Part shown: positions 1-7,837 of the stretch, in pieces
Layout of the letters: the number at the start of each line of letters is the position of its first letter
Numbering within the stretch: position 1 is the stretch's first letter
From: Microcoleus vaginatus PCC 9802
GTDB taxonomy: Bacteria > Cyanobacteriota > Cyanobacteriia > Cyanobacteriales > Microcoleaceae
Reading direction: 5' to 3'
Assembly: GCA_022701275.1 (NCBI GenBank)
Contig: CP031740.1
Location: 507,001-571,000, forward strand
DNA length: 64,000 nucleotides
Translations under genes and position numbers: made by a program
The notes under the pieces: generated by a model
The model's input: the letters and a program-made list of their open reading frames with translations, nothing else
Databases searched by the model: none
What the model was told of the DNA's origin: nothing

Positions 1-323
1 GGCGGCAATTGATCCTGAAGTTTGATCAATTCTTCGAGAAAGTCTTTGCGGATCAAATCCGGTCTGGTAGAAAGGGCTTGGCCGACTTTAATGAAAGTGG
101 GGCCCAAGCGAGTGAGTATTTGTCGCAGGTGGGCGGCCCGTTCCGGCTGGTGTGCTGCGACTTCGTGCTGCCAACTGTCCCACAGCATCCCCAGAACGAA
201 GCCTGCAAAAGACCAAATAACGGTAATTGCGCGCCAAATTGCTTTCCAAGGACGGTTGCGGTAATACTGAGCGATCGCTTGTGGATCGTAGCGTCTAGCC
301 TGAGTGAATTGATACTGAGGCAC
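1..323 (-). CDS. AarF/UbiB (ABC1) family atypical kinase, N-terminal part
   Basis: The minus strand reads from a GTG at 323 out through the left edge, so only about 107 residues are present. An AGAGGAAAA ribosome-binding site lies nine bases before the GTG. The protein starts with a basic region rich in Tyr and Arg, has one hydrophobic segment near residues 30-45, and then shows [20 protein letters not shown]. That KxGQ motif is the hallmark of the ABC1/AarF/UbiB kinase-like family, which supports prenyl-quinone biosynthesis or maintenance in cyanobacteria and plastids. The kinase core itself lies outside the window, so catalytic residues cannot be checked. The family call is firm, the exact paralogue is not. 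Confidence 0.85.
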   Translation of the reverse strand, partial: MPQYQFTQARRYDPQAIAQYYRNRPWKAIWRAITVIWSFAGFVLGMLWDSWQHEVAAHQPERAAHLRQILTRLGPTFIKVGQALSTRPDLIRKDFLEELIKLQDQLP

Positions 324-370
324 TCGTTTATTTTCCTCTTATCTTCTGAAAATTACAGGTTAAATTGAGA

Positions 371-518
371 ATTGGGCATCGGCCATCGGGCATCGGGCAT
401 TAGGGATCAGGCATCGGGCATCGGGGATAGAAAGTCGAAAGTTCAAATATTATTTAGTCTTCGTTCTTCCTTCTTCCTTCTTCGTTCTTCCCTCTTCCCT
501 CTTCCTTCTTCCTTCTTC
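371..518. repeat. Composite simple-sequence repeat: (GGGCATC)n then (TTCTTCC)n
   Basis: Positions 371-427 are degenerate tandem repeats of GGGCATC or GGGCATT. After a short AT-rich spacer, 460-518 is a pyrimidine tract built from TTCTTCC units. The same two blocks in the same order and orientation recur at 6441-6636. The rest of the 324-747 gap between the UbiB-like gene and the aminotransferase shows no gene I can support. Confidence 0.8.
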
Positions 519-747
519 ATCATTGACCGATCGCATTGCAAGGTTTAGGCGAGCGGAAAATGCACCCGTTCGAGGCGGATTGCTAGCCTAAATTTGTTTC
601 TTTTCATTAAATATAGTACATAAAAGTACAAGTGATCGGTCAAAATACTTAACGGCTCTCCCTGACCGCTGCACATTCTCACAACACTGCAACCCTGCAA
701 TTCTTTTCTCGTCCTGCGTTTCCCTCGCTTATGCCCTCGCGCCAAAG

Positions 748-1905
748 CTACCGGATGCGATCGGCCTTTGCCAAGCAATCTTTCAGCCCATAAATCGTCC
801 GCTCTTGTTGATCCCTCGACAGTTCCGGAAACATCGGCAAAGACAAGACTTCGCGACAAACTTGCTCAGCCTTTGGCAACTGACCTGCTTGATAAGCCAA
901 AGATTTGTAAACAGGTTGCAGGTGCAAAGGTAACGGATAGTAAACCATCGAACCGATGCCGCATTCCTGCAACTGAGCCCGCATCCAATCTCGAAAATCG
1001 CCCGAGGGATTTTGCGCCTCTTCTGGGCTTGTCAGCCGGATCGTGTATTGATTCCAAACTCCTTTTGCTTCCGGCAATTCTTTGGGGACGGCTACTCCGG
1101 GCACGCGGGAGAGAAATTCGCTGTAAAGTGTCGCTTTCTCCCGCCGCTGCGCGTTCCAACTGTCGAGATACCGCAATTTAATGCTGAGGATCACTGCTTG
1201 CAGGGCATCTAAACGGCTGTTGTACCCGATTTCTTCGTAGAAATATCTAGAAGACTGTCCGTGTTCTTTGAGCACTCGCATCGAAGCTGCGAGGGCTGGA
1301 TCATTTGTCGTCACCGCCCCACCGTCACCGCAAGCGCCTAAATTTTTGGTCGGATAAAAACTGAAGCAGCCAACATGGCCGATGCTGCCGACTTTTCGAG
1401 ATTGCCACTCGGCCCCGACAGACTGGGCGCAATCTTCAATTACGGCTAAATTGTGTCGAGTCGCAATTTCCATCAACCGAGTCATGTCTACCGGTTGGCC
1501 GAAGATGTGTACTGGCATAATTGCCTTGGTTTTGTCGGTAATTGCCGCTTCGAGGAGTTCGACATCCAGATTAAAAGTATCGCTGTCAATATCGACAAAT
1601 ACTGGAGTCGCGCCGACGGCGCTAATTGTCTCAGCCGAAGCAAAAAAGGTAAAAGGAGTGGTAATCACTTCATCGCCGGGGCCAATTTTGAGAGCTCGCA
1701 AGGCCAAAATCAGCGCATCCGTGCCAGAGTTACAGCCAACGCACTCGGAAACTCCAGTGTAGTCGGCGAACTCTCGTTCAAAACTCTTCACGGCCGGGCC
1801 GCCTACGTAGCCGCCAGAGGCAAGCACTTTTTGCACCGCAGCGGTTATCTCGTCGCCAATCTGCGCGTATTGGCGGGTTAAGTCGAGGGGGGGAACATTA
1901 TTCAC
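748..1905 (-). CDS. DegT/DnrJ/EryC1/StrS family PLP-dependent aminotransferase
   Basis: This 385-residue protein has the fold-type I sugar aminotransferase pattern. An N-terminal PPLDLTRQY leads into a GCNSGTDAL phosphate-binding loop near 58-66, an IEDCAQS motif near 157-162 (the Asp contacts the pyridine nitrogen), and SFYPTKNLG with the Schiff-base lysine at about 187. Family members transaminate keto-sugar nucleotides for surface polysaccharide or glycan building. No other sugar-biosynthesis gene is adjacent, so the substrate is unknown. Length is normal and the ATG at 1905 gives the expected N-terminus. It is divergent from the FetB-like gene, with about 130 bases between them. Confidence 0.92.
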   Translation of the reverse strand: MNNVPPLDLTRQYAQIGDEITAAVQKVLASGGYVGGPAVKSFEREFADYTGVSECVGCNSGTDALILALRALKIGPGDEVITTPFTFFASAETISAVGATPVFVDIDSDTFNLDVELLEAAITDKTKAIMPVHIFGQPVDMTRLMEIATRHNLAVIEDCAQSVGAEWQSRKVGSIGHVGCFSFYPTKNLGACGDGGAVTTNDPALAASMRVLKEHGQSSRYFYEEIGYNSRLDALQAVILSIKLRYLDSWNAQRREKATLYSEFLSRVPGVAVPKELPEAKGVWNQYTIRLTSPEEAQNPSGDFRDWMRAQLQECGIGSMVYYPLPLHLQPVYKSLAYQAGQLPKAEQVCREVLSLPMFPELSRDQQERTIYGLKDCLAKADRIR

Positions 1906-2032
1906 TCTTCACACCATAAATTTCAAGCATTATCAAAGCAAATTCTTGCAGCAAAACTGTTTTCCAGAAACCTTTATTCAAATATCTTATATTTGGACAG
2001 GCAAACAATCACGTTATCTAAAGGGTGGGCCG

Positions 2033-2812
2033 GTGTTAATTGAGCTAGATTTTACAGATTTGGGTTGGGCTTTGGGGATGGTGGCGATCGCGATCGGGCT
2101 TTCGGCGTGGCAGGGATTGGGATTGGAGGGGGCGATCGCGATCGCGGCGGGGCGCACCCTGATCCAGCTAATCTTAGTCGGGTACGTGCTCGCAGTCGTA
2201 TTTGACCCGGAGGGGAAAAATCCTTGGCTGGTTTTAGCAGTTTTAGCAATCATGCTGACAACAGCTAGCATGGTTGCCAGCAACCGCATCAGCAAAAAAA
2301 TCAAGAACTTACTGCCCTTAGTTTGGGGTTCAATTTTTATCAGTACGGCCTTGACTCTCGCCTATACAAACTTGCTAATTTTGCAACCTGACCCTTGGTA
2401 CGAACCGCAATACCTGATTCCTTTAGCGGGTATGATTTTGGGCAATGCCATGAACTCCGGGGCGATCGCCGGCGAAAGACTTGTCAGTACAGTTAATAGC
2501 AGCCAGTTAGAAATAGAAACCCATTTAAGTTTAGGTTCCACGCCGCAGCAAGCAGTAAAGCAGTACCGCAAAGATGCGATCAAAGCTGGATTAATCCCGC
2601 TCTTAAATACAATGACAGTGGTAGGAATCGTGACTTTACCCGGGATGATGACAGGTCAAATGCTGAGCGGTGTCAGTCCTCTCGATGCAGCATCTTACCA
2701 GATTTTGATTATGTTTGTGTTAGCGCTGGCAACTGTAATCGCAACTCTGCTTTTGACTGAGGGATTGTCCCGGAAGTTTTTTAATCAAGATGCACAATTG
2801 ATAAAATGGTAA
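2033..2812 (+). CDS. fetB: FetB/UPF0014-like ABC transporter permease
   Basis: This integral membrane protein of about 259 residues has roughly six or seven hydrophobic segments. The Fet permease/UPF0014 pattern is visible: AGRTLIQLILVGYVL near the N-terminus, PLAGMILGNAMNSGAIAGER in the middle, and LLNTMTVVGIVTLPGMMTGQ near the C-terminus. E. coli FetB works with the ATPase FetA in iron export and peroxide resistance. No ATPase partner lies beside it, so the function is by homology only. I chose the GTG at 2033 because the upstream in-frame extension, from an ATG at 1946, is polar and unlike the family. The reading frame stays open upstream, so the start is uncertain. Confidence 0.8.
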   Translation: MLIELDFTDLGWALGMVAIAIGLSAWQGLGLEGAIAIAAGRTLIQLILVGYVLAVVFDPEGKNPWLVLAVLAIMLTTASMVASNRISKKIKNLLPLVWGSIFISTALTLAYTNLLILQPDPWYEPQYLIPLAGMILGNAMNSGAIAGERLVSTVNSSQLEIETHLSLGSTPQQAVKQYRKDAIKAGLIPLLNTMTVVGIVTLPGMMTGQMLSGVSPLDAASYQILIMFVLALATVIATLLLTEGLSRKFFNQDAQLIKW

Positions 2813-2874
2813 TTGGGCATTGGTAATTTGTAACATCATGTGGGTATGAACTTGCATTGGGCACTATTTTTAAG

Positions 2875-2992
2875 AACAGGCAAGATGCCTGTTCCACAAG
2901 ACTTAAATTTTATTGTGGGGTGGGCGGAACCGGTAAGATGCCTGTTCCACAAAGAGTGAGTTTTATTGTGGGGTGGGCTTCTAGCCCGCCCT
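2875..2992. repeat. Tandem copies of a dispersed AGATGCCTGTTCCACAA / TGTGGGGTGGGC repeat
   Basis: Two adjacent units of about 50 bases (near 2879-2927 and 2932-2980) each read AAGATGCCTGTTCCACAA, then a short variable part, then TTTTATTGTGGGGTGGGC. They contain short inverted repeats such as CAGGC/GCCTG. A related unit occurs at 48525-48600 and a weaker one near 11190-11225. These look like interspersed intergenic repeats, lying between the FetB-like gene and the Uma2 remnant. Confidence 0.7.
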
Positions 2993-3014
2993 GTCATCAC
3001 TAAGGAGAATAGCC

Positions 3015-3654
3015 ATGATTCAAACTGCAACTAAACCGCTAACTTTTGAAGAATTTGCGGAATGGAAGCCCGAAGAGGGACGTTATGAATTGCACAATGG
3101 AGAGATTGTTGAAATGTCACAGCCATTAGGAAATCATGAGAAAGTTATAGGTTTTTCAGCCAAATAATTGACCGCGCAATTCGATCGATTAAACCTTCCG
3201 TACTTCATCCCGAAACAAGCATTAGTTAAGTCGTCCGAAAACGAATCAGCTTATTCCCCCGATGTTCTGATCTTAAATGAAACCAATTTAGCATCAGAAC
3301 CTCTGTGGGAAAAGTTCTCCACTGTGACTCAAGGTGGATCAATTCCGCGGGTTATTGAAGTAGTTAGCACGAATTGGCAAGATGACTACATCAGGAAAGT
3401 GGGCGAATATGAACTAATCGGGATTCCTGAATACTGGATTGTGGATTATCTCGGTTTGGGGGGGTCGCAGGTTTATTGGCCATCCCAAACAACCAACGAT
3501 ATCGGTTTATCAGTTGGTTGACAGCGAGTATGAGGTGAGTTTGTTTCAGGGAAATGATAGGATTGAGTCGCCAACTTTTCCCGAGTTGAAATTAACGGCA
3601 CAACAAGTTTTTCAAGCTGGATTGACTGCGGATAAAATAGCTGGGGGTGCGTGA
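3015..3654 (+). pseudogene. Uma2 family (DUF820) endonuclease-like gene, broken
   Basis: A good ribosome-binding site (TAAGGAGAA) precedes the ATG at 3015. The reading starts MIQTATKPLTFEEFAEWKP, typical of Uma2 proteins, whose fold is PD-(D/E)XK-like. Two lesions interrupt it: an in-frame TAA at 3165-3167 directly after GFSAK, and a one-base frameshift in the run of seven G at 3458-3464. Read across both, the protein continues through SPDVLILNE, VIEVVSTNW and EYWIVDYL to a normal C-terminus at 3654. That is the length and motif order of an intact Uma2 protein such as the one at 14383-14979. A sequencing error could explain the G-run shift, but not readily the stop codon as well. Confidence 0.85.
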
Positions 3655-3702
3655 GTGTAAATATTTCGATCGTTCAGACAGATTTTTGGCACTCACGCAC
3701 CC
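3645..3702. terminator. Perfect 13-bp inverted repeat between convergent genes
   Basis: GGGTGCGTGAGTG at 3645-3657 is exactly complementary to CACTCACGCACCC at 3690-3702, with a 32-base loop. It sits between the converging Uma2 remnant and the gene ending at 3714, where a bidirectional terminator would fit. There is no long T tract, so it may instead be a dispersed palindromic repeat. Confidence 0.5.
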
Positions 3703-3713
3703 TACCACTACAA

Positions 3714-5603
3714 CTACTTCGGTTCGTGGCTCCCAATCCGCTGGCCTTCGCCATCGTACACCTGCATCGGGATTGTGGCGTTTTCGGCGATCGCCTCCAA
3801 AGCTTTTTGCAATGTTTGAACGTGCTTTTCTACAGCTTGGCGAGTCTTCACAGCATTGTTGTTATTTGCTTGGATGAAGGTTTGTTGCAGTTTCTCCACG
3901 TAACCTGGAGTCATCTGCACCGCAATCAAATCTTTGCTAACAGTATAGTCGCAAATCTTGGGGCTGCCTTTGCAAGTTCTATCTAAATCGGTGCGGGCTT
4001 TTTGCAGGTTCCTTTCTTCCTGCAACTTTACTTCTGCTTGCTGCAAGGAAGTTTTGTAGGAAGCGAGCAGCGGTTGGGCTTTCTGAGAATATGCAGTTGC
4101 TGCCGGCACTTGCTCCGCATAACTCAAAGCTCTTCGCCAGGATTCAGATGCTTTAAACCAGGCGTTTTTGCCCTCAAAAATTTGAGCTTCCGCTGCTAAA
4201 GTCACAGCTTGAGTATACGCATTTTCCGAAATTCCTTCGACATTTTTGCGCTCGCGAGCTTCTGAAAGTTTGGTTTCGTATTTGGGAACTAGCAGTTTAG
4301 CTTGTTGGTAAGATGTCGTGCTCGTGGGAATTGCTGATAGGATGTCGAGGGATTCTTCCCAACCTGATTGCACTTGAGCCCAAGTCTCGGCTGTGTGAGC
4401 TACTGCTTCGCGAGCTTCTGCTATTTGGGCTGTACTTTTGGCGGCGAGCAGGGTTTTTTCGGCTTGTTTCTCTGTGCTTAACTGCCGATTTCCAGTTGCT
4501 AAATTTTTCCGGTATTCTTTTGACTTTTTCTGAGCAAATGGATAAGCTGGGCTGTCTGGGGGGATTTCTGCGAGTTCGGCGATCGCACTTTGCCACAGAG
4601 CTTGCGCTTCCTGGCCGTCCTCCGCAGAATAAGGCGGATTTTGGGTTTTCTGGGCTGCTGACTGTGCGAGGCGCGCTGCATCGATCGCAGAGTTTAAATT
4701 CTGATTTTGCTTCCGGTAGCTTTCCAGGGCGCTTTGAGCTTCACCGCGATGAATTGACCAAGAGGGAATCGGTTCCAAAAGGGCGATCGCCTGTTTTAAC
4801 TGTCGCTGCGCTTCTTGGGGGCTGTTGGCCACTTTTGACGTTTTCAGCGTCTTCGTCGAATTCTCGCTCAACTGTTTGGCATTAGCTAATGCACTACATT
4901 CTCCGATGACGCAGGGGCGGCTCAGCATATAATAACCGCCTGCCAAAATTAGCGCCGCCATGCTGACCATTCCTGCGGCAGCCAGCATCGCAAACGGTGA
5001 ATGCTTGGGTTTTTGGGCAACTGTTACCGCTTCCATATCCAGCGGATTGAAGGGATTGTCGGCAATATCTACCGGTATTGCAGCTACCTTAAAGGCGATC
5101 GGATCGGAATTGCTGGAACTCTCAGACAAATGGGGGAAATATTCTTCCTCCCACGCATCTTTCCCATCCGTTTCTAACGGTATCTCCTCCTCTACATCCG
5201 CCGTCGGCACCACATTTTCTGTTAAGACTATCCCGGTTTCTTCTGCGGGGGTATTCTCTGTTTTTTTGAACAACTGCACTGTTTTTGGTCTTGACAAAAC
5301 AGGCTGGTGCATGGTAAAAGAATGGAAAGCATAAGGCTGTTTTTGCCCGGTAATTTTTAGGCAAAGTCCAATCTGTTGAATAGATTCTGGTTCAATTTCG
5401 AGAATTGCTGCTTCTAGCACCGCAAAAGTCGGTTTGGCTTTGAGAACTAAACTGCGCGGGTGTTCTCCCACAACCGTTAAAGATTCATCTCGAAAATCGC
5501 AACTAATATAAAGGGGTAATTTTTTAAATCCGGCTGCTTGCAAGTGCTGCTGCAACTTTACTTCTAGAATTTGTGCGTTGCTTTGTCGCGTTGCTACTGT
5601 CAT
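3714..5603 (-). CDS. Membrane-anchored helical-repeat protein of unknown function
   Basis: I chose the ATG at 5603 because GAGGAGAAAAT precedes it directly; an in-frame upstream ATG has no such site. The protein has about 629 residues. An N-terminal soluble part of about 200 residues carries an acidic stretch (EETGIVLTE, DVEEEIPLE). One transmembrane segment, MLAAAGMVSMAALILAGGYY, lies near 205-225. The rest is Ala/Gln/Glu-rich helix with degenerate repeats of about 70 residues marked by W...A...L..IP and Y..A..L...Y...L. These recur around IPSWS, IPPDSPAY, IPTSTTSY and VPAATAY. It may be a scaffold or envelope-spanning protein, but I recognise no enzymatic motif. Confidence 0.75.
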   Translation of the reverse strand: MTVATRQSNAQILEVKLQQHLQAAGFKKLPLYISCDFRDESLTVVGEHPRSLVLKAKPTFAVLEAAILEIEPESIQQIGLCLKITGQKQPYAFHSFTMHQPVLSRPKTVQLFKKTENTPAEETGIVLTENVVPTADVEEEIPLETDGKDAWEEEYFPHLSESSSNSDPIAFKVAAIPVDIADNPFNPLDMEAVTVAQKPKHSPFAMLAAAGMVSMAALILAGGYYMLSRPCVIGECSALANAKQLSENSTKTLKTSKVANSPQEAQRQLKQAIALLEPIPSWSIHRGEAQSALESYRKQNQNLNSAIDAARLAQSAAQKTQNPPYSAEDGQEAQALWQSAIAELAEIPPDSPAYPFAQKKSKEYRKNLATGNRQLSTEKQAEKTLLAAKSTAQIAEAREAVAHTAETWAQVQSGWEESLDILSAIPTSTTSYQQAKLLVPKYETKLSEARERKNVEGISENAYTQAVTLAAEAQIFEGKNAWFKASESWRRALSYAEQVPAATAYSQKAQPLLASYKTSLQQAEVKLQEERNLQKARTDLDRTCKGSPKICDYTVSKDLIAVQMTPGYVEKLQQTFIQANNNNAVKTRQAVEKHVQTLQKALEAIAENATIPMQVYDGEGQRIGSHEPK

Positions 5604-5762
5604 ATTTTCTCCTCTGTCTGATCTCACCACTTTCGATTTTAGATTTGGAATTTTAGATTTTAGATTGCAGAACTGTCGCGATTTTTGATTGGTTTGAACT
5701 TTGGCACCGATTCATTCCAAATCTTAACTCTTAAAATTCAAGTTGCAACAAAATCTTAACTC

Positions 5763-6437
5763 TCAAATCTCAGCTTGCAAAGCCTGCCCATAACTTTCGC
5801 TGTAATAAACTTGAGTCACCTCAAAACGTCCGCCATAGTGTTTGAAAGGTTCTGCTGCATAACCAAGTGGCAGCAAACAGCAAACATCTACTTCTTCGGG
5901 AATTTGAAAGGCTTCTTTCACCTTAGCGCTGACAAAACCTTCCATCGGACAACTGTCTACCCCAAAACTTTTAGCTGCAATCATTAAGTGGGCTACTGCG
6001 AGCATTGTATGTCTGTTTGTCCAAGCTTCTAGGGAGTCGAAGCAGGGACGGTGCTCGAACAATTGCGGGATTGCTTGTCGCATATAACCGGCTAAAGTGT
6101 CATTCATTGCGCCTGTGGCTTTGCCCAATTCGATGACGGCTTCGGTGTTTTCCGGCCCGGCGGCGCGTCGATCGCCACAGCAAATTAATACTGTTGGGGC
6201 TTCTACCACTTGGCGCTGATCGAAGGCGCAAGCTTTTAATTTTTCTTTGCTAGCTTGGTCTTGAAGTACGATAAACCGCCAAGGCTGCAAGTTGTAACCA
6301 GAGGGTGATCGCATTCCCAACCGCAAAATCTCTGCCAATATTGCTGGGGGAACCGGATCGGGTTTGAAGCTGCGGGCGGCGCGGCGGCTTTCGATCGCGG
6401 TTTTAACATTAATTGAAGGTTGGATTTCAATTGGCAT
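5763..6437 (-). CDS. Nitroreductase family FMN-dependent oxidoreductase
   Basis: The family pattern is clear: ESRRAARSFKPDPVP near the N-terminus contacts the FMN phosphate, RSPSGYNLQPWRFIVL is the classic second FMN-binding stretch, and GVDSCPMEGF lies near the C-terminal third. Members reduce nitroaromatics, quinones or flavins with NAD(P)H. With the start at 6437 (MPIEIQP) the protein has 224 residues, a usual length. Longer in-frame starts are open, but they only translate the (TGGGCAT)n/(TAATTGG)n repeat, giving Pro/Asn/Gln-rich nonsense. No Shine-Dalgarno site is visible because the repeat abuts the start codon. Confidence 0.9.
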   Translation of the reverse strand: MPIEIQPSINVKTAIESRRAARSFKPDPVPPAILAEILRLGMRSPSGYNLQPWRFIVLQDQASKEKLKACAFDQRQVVEAPTVLICCGDRRAAGPENTEAVIELGKATGAMNDTLAGYMRQAIPQLFEHRPCFDSLEAWTNRHTMLAVAHLMIAAKSFGVDSCPMEGFVSAKVKEAFQIPEEVDVCCLLPLGYAAEPFKHYGGRFEVTQVYYSESYGQALQAEI

Positions 6438-6440
6438 GGA

Positions 6441-6636
6441 TAATTGGTAATTGGTAATTGGTAATTGGTAGTTGGGCATTGGGCATTGGGCATTGGGCAT
6501 GGGGCATTGGGGTTGGGGCATTGGGGATTGGGATTGGTAACTTAAAAAAGTTGAATTGTTTTTCTTCCTTCTTCCTTCTTCCCTCTTCCTTCTTCCTTCT
6601 TCCTTCTTCCCTCTTCCTTCTTCCTTCTTCCTTCCT
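6441..6636. repeat. Composite simple-sequence repeat, second copy
   Basis: The order is (TAATTGG)n at 6441-6470, (GGGCATT)n at 6471-6538, a short AT-rich spacer, then a (TTCTTCC)n/(CTCTTCC)n pyrimidine tract at 6560-6636. It fills the whole gap between the nitroreductase start and the GntR stop codon. The arrangement and orientation match 371-518, including similar AAAGTT...TTTT spacers. Confidence 0.85.
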
Positions 6637-7622
6637 CATCCCAAGCCCAACTCGCGCTTGAGCAAATTAATCGACTTAGAGCCGATGTAATTTTCGCAGC
6701 ATACCAGTTGCGGGGGACGAATAATATCTTCTCTGGCGGCGTTAATGGCAGCTTTTACTGTAGCAAAACTCGGTTGGTCGCAGAAAATTGTTCTGGCCGA
6801 TCGCACGATCGAGTTAATCTTGTAGTCGTCTGACAGCAAGGCCGTCATCACCAGCAAATCCTCTCCCCGGATGCTGTGGATGATGACTTCGGTCGATCGC
6901 AGCATTCCCGGACTCAGGCTGACGAGACCCAAATAACTGTCTTTCGGCAAACCCCCAACTAGCTGGATTTCCTGGCTGTAGTCGTAGATGTCTACGGGAA
7001 TCACTCGCACCGAACGCGGTGCCGAAATCGATTCTGCTTCTCCGATAAAATACCGGCTTGTGATCACAGTTCCCGAAGAGATTTGATCCAAAAAAGTACC
7101 TAGCTGTTCCATCGGCACTAACTGTATGGGGATGCGGAGAGCTTGTTCGAGTTCTTTCGCCATCAGTTCACCCACGCCGATGTCTTCTGTGGGGGCTGTG
7201 ACGACTACTCGGGCGCTGCACCTGAGCCGCCAGTCAATTTCGGCCAAAAATAATTCCCTCGCTTGGTTGAGCGTACAGCCCTGTTCCAGCAGTTGATCGA
7301 TACTTCCTTGCACTATTTTGTTGGCAAGGGGATATTCTTCGAGGATCGGAGATTTGAGTTTGTTGCCTACAACTTCGTTGCCTTGAGCGCGGACGTAAAT
7401 GCCCGATCCTGCTTGGGCTTCTACGAGTCCGGTATTTTCGAGCTGTCGGTATACTTTGCTGATGGTGTTGCGGTGCAAACCCGTCTGCATGGCTAGCTGT
7501 CTGGTGCTGGGCAAGCGGTGCCCGGGCGGAAATTGTCGCGAGGCGATCGCAAACCTGATTTGATTGAATAGTTGGGTGGATGCGGGAATATCGCTATCTG
7601 TTTGAATATGAAATTGAACCAT
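6636..7622 (-). CDS. GntR family transcriptional regulator with unusual C-terminal domain
   Basis: I chose the ATG at 7622 (MVQFHIQTDSDIPASTQLF) because it matches GntR N-termini; this gives 328 residues. Residues about 10-78 form the winged helix: FPPGHRLPSTRQLAMQTGLH and NTISKVYRQLENTGLVEAQ, followed by GSGIYV. The remaining 250 residues are not an aminotransferase (MocR), FCD or UTRA domain that I can recognise. They show a Rossmann-like or periplasmic-binding-like alternation, with SGTVITSRYFI and VRVIPVDIYDY. It may sense a small ligand. The neighbours do not reveal a target. The stop codon lies inside the pyrimidine repeat. Confidence 0.85.
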   Translation of the reverse strand: MVQFHIQTDSDIPASTQLFNQIRFAIASRQFPPGHRLPSTRQLAMQTGLHRNTISKVYRQLENTGLVEAQAGSGIYVRAQGNEVVGNKLKSPILEEYPLANKIVQGSIDQLLEQGCTLNQARELFLAEIDWRLRCSARVVVTAPTEDIGVGELMAKELEQALRIPIQLVPMEQLGTFLDQISSGTVITSRYFIGEAESISAPRSVRVIPVDIYDYSQEIQLVGGLPKDSYLGLVSLSPGMLRSTEVIIHSIRGEDLLVMTALLSDDYKINSIVRSARTIFCDQPSFATVKAAINAAREDIIRPPQLVCCENYIGSKSINLLKRELGLG

Positions 7623-7837
7623 TATTAAAGGCTCCGACGACTTCAACTTAGTATTTTTATAACGTTGAGTACCGCGCATAGGATTGCTCGGATATCTCTG
7701 TCTATAGCATAATCTTATTTGGCTGCTCTGCTGCAGCCGTTCTGCCACTGGGCGATCGCGCCGAAGAGGGGATTAATCGCCGCCTCGGGAGTTTCCCTCA
7801 ACAATCAGGTACTTTCAAGTCTTAGTTTTATTTACTC

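Noticed and set aside
9..368. Plus-strand open reading of 119 residues at the left edge
   Set aside because: It is the opposite strand of the AarF/UbiB-like gene, whose KxGQ motif and ribosome-binding site make the minus strand clearly coding.
6438..6521. N-terminal extension of the nitroreductase (Met-Pro-Asn-Ala-Gln-Cys-Pro repeats)
   Set aside because: It only translates the (TGGGCAT)n and (TAATTGG)n repeats; the conserved family N-terminus starts at 6437.
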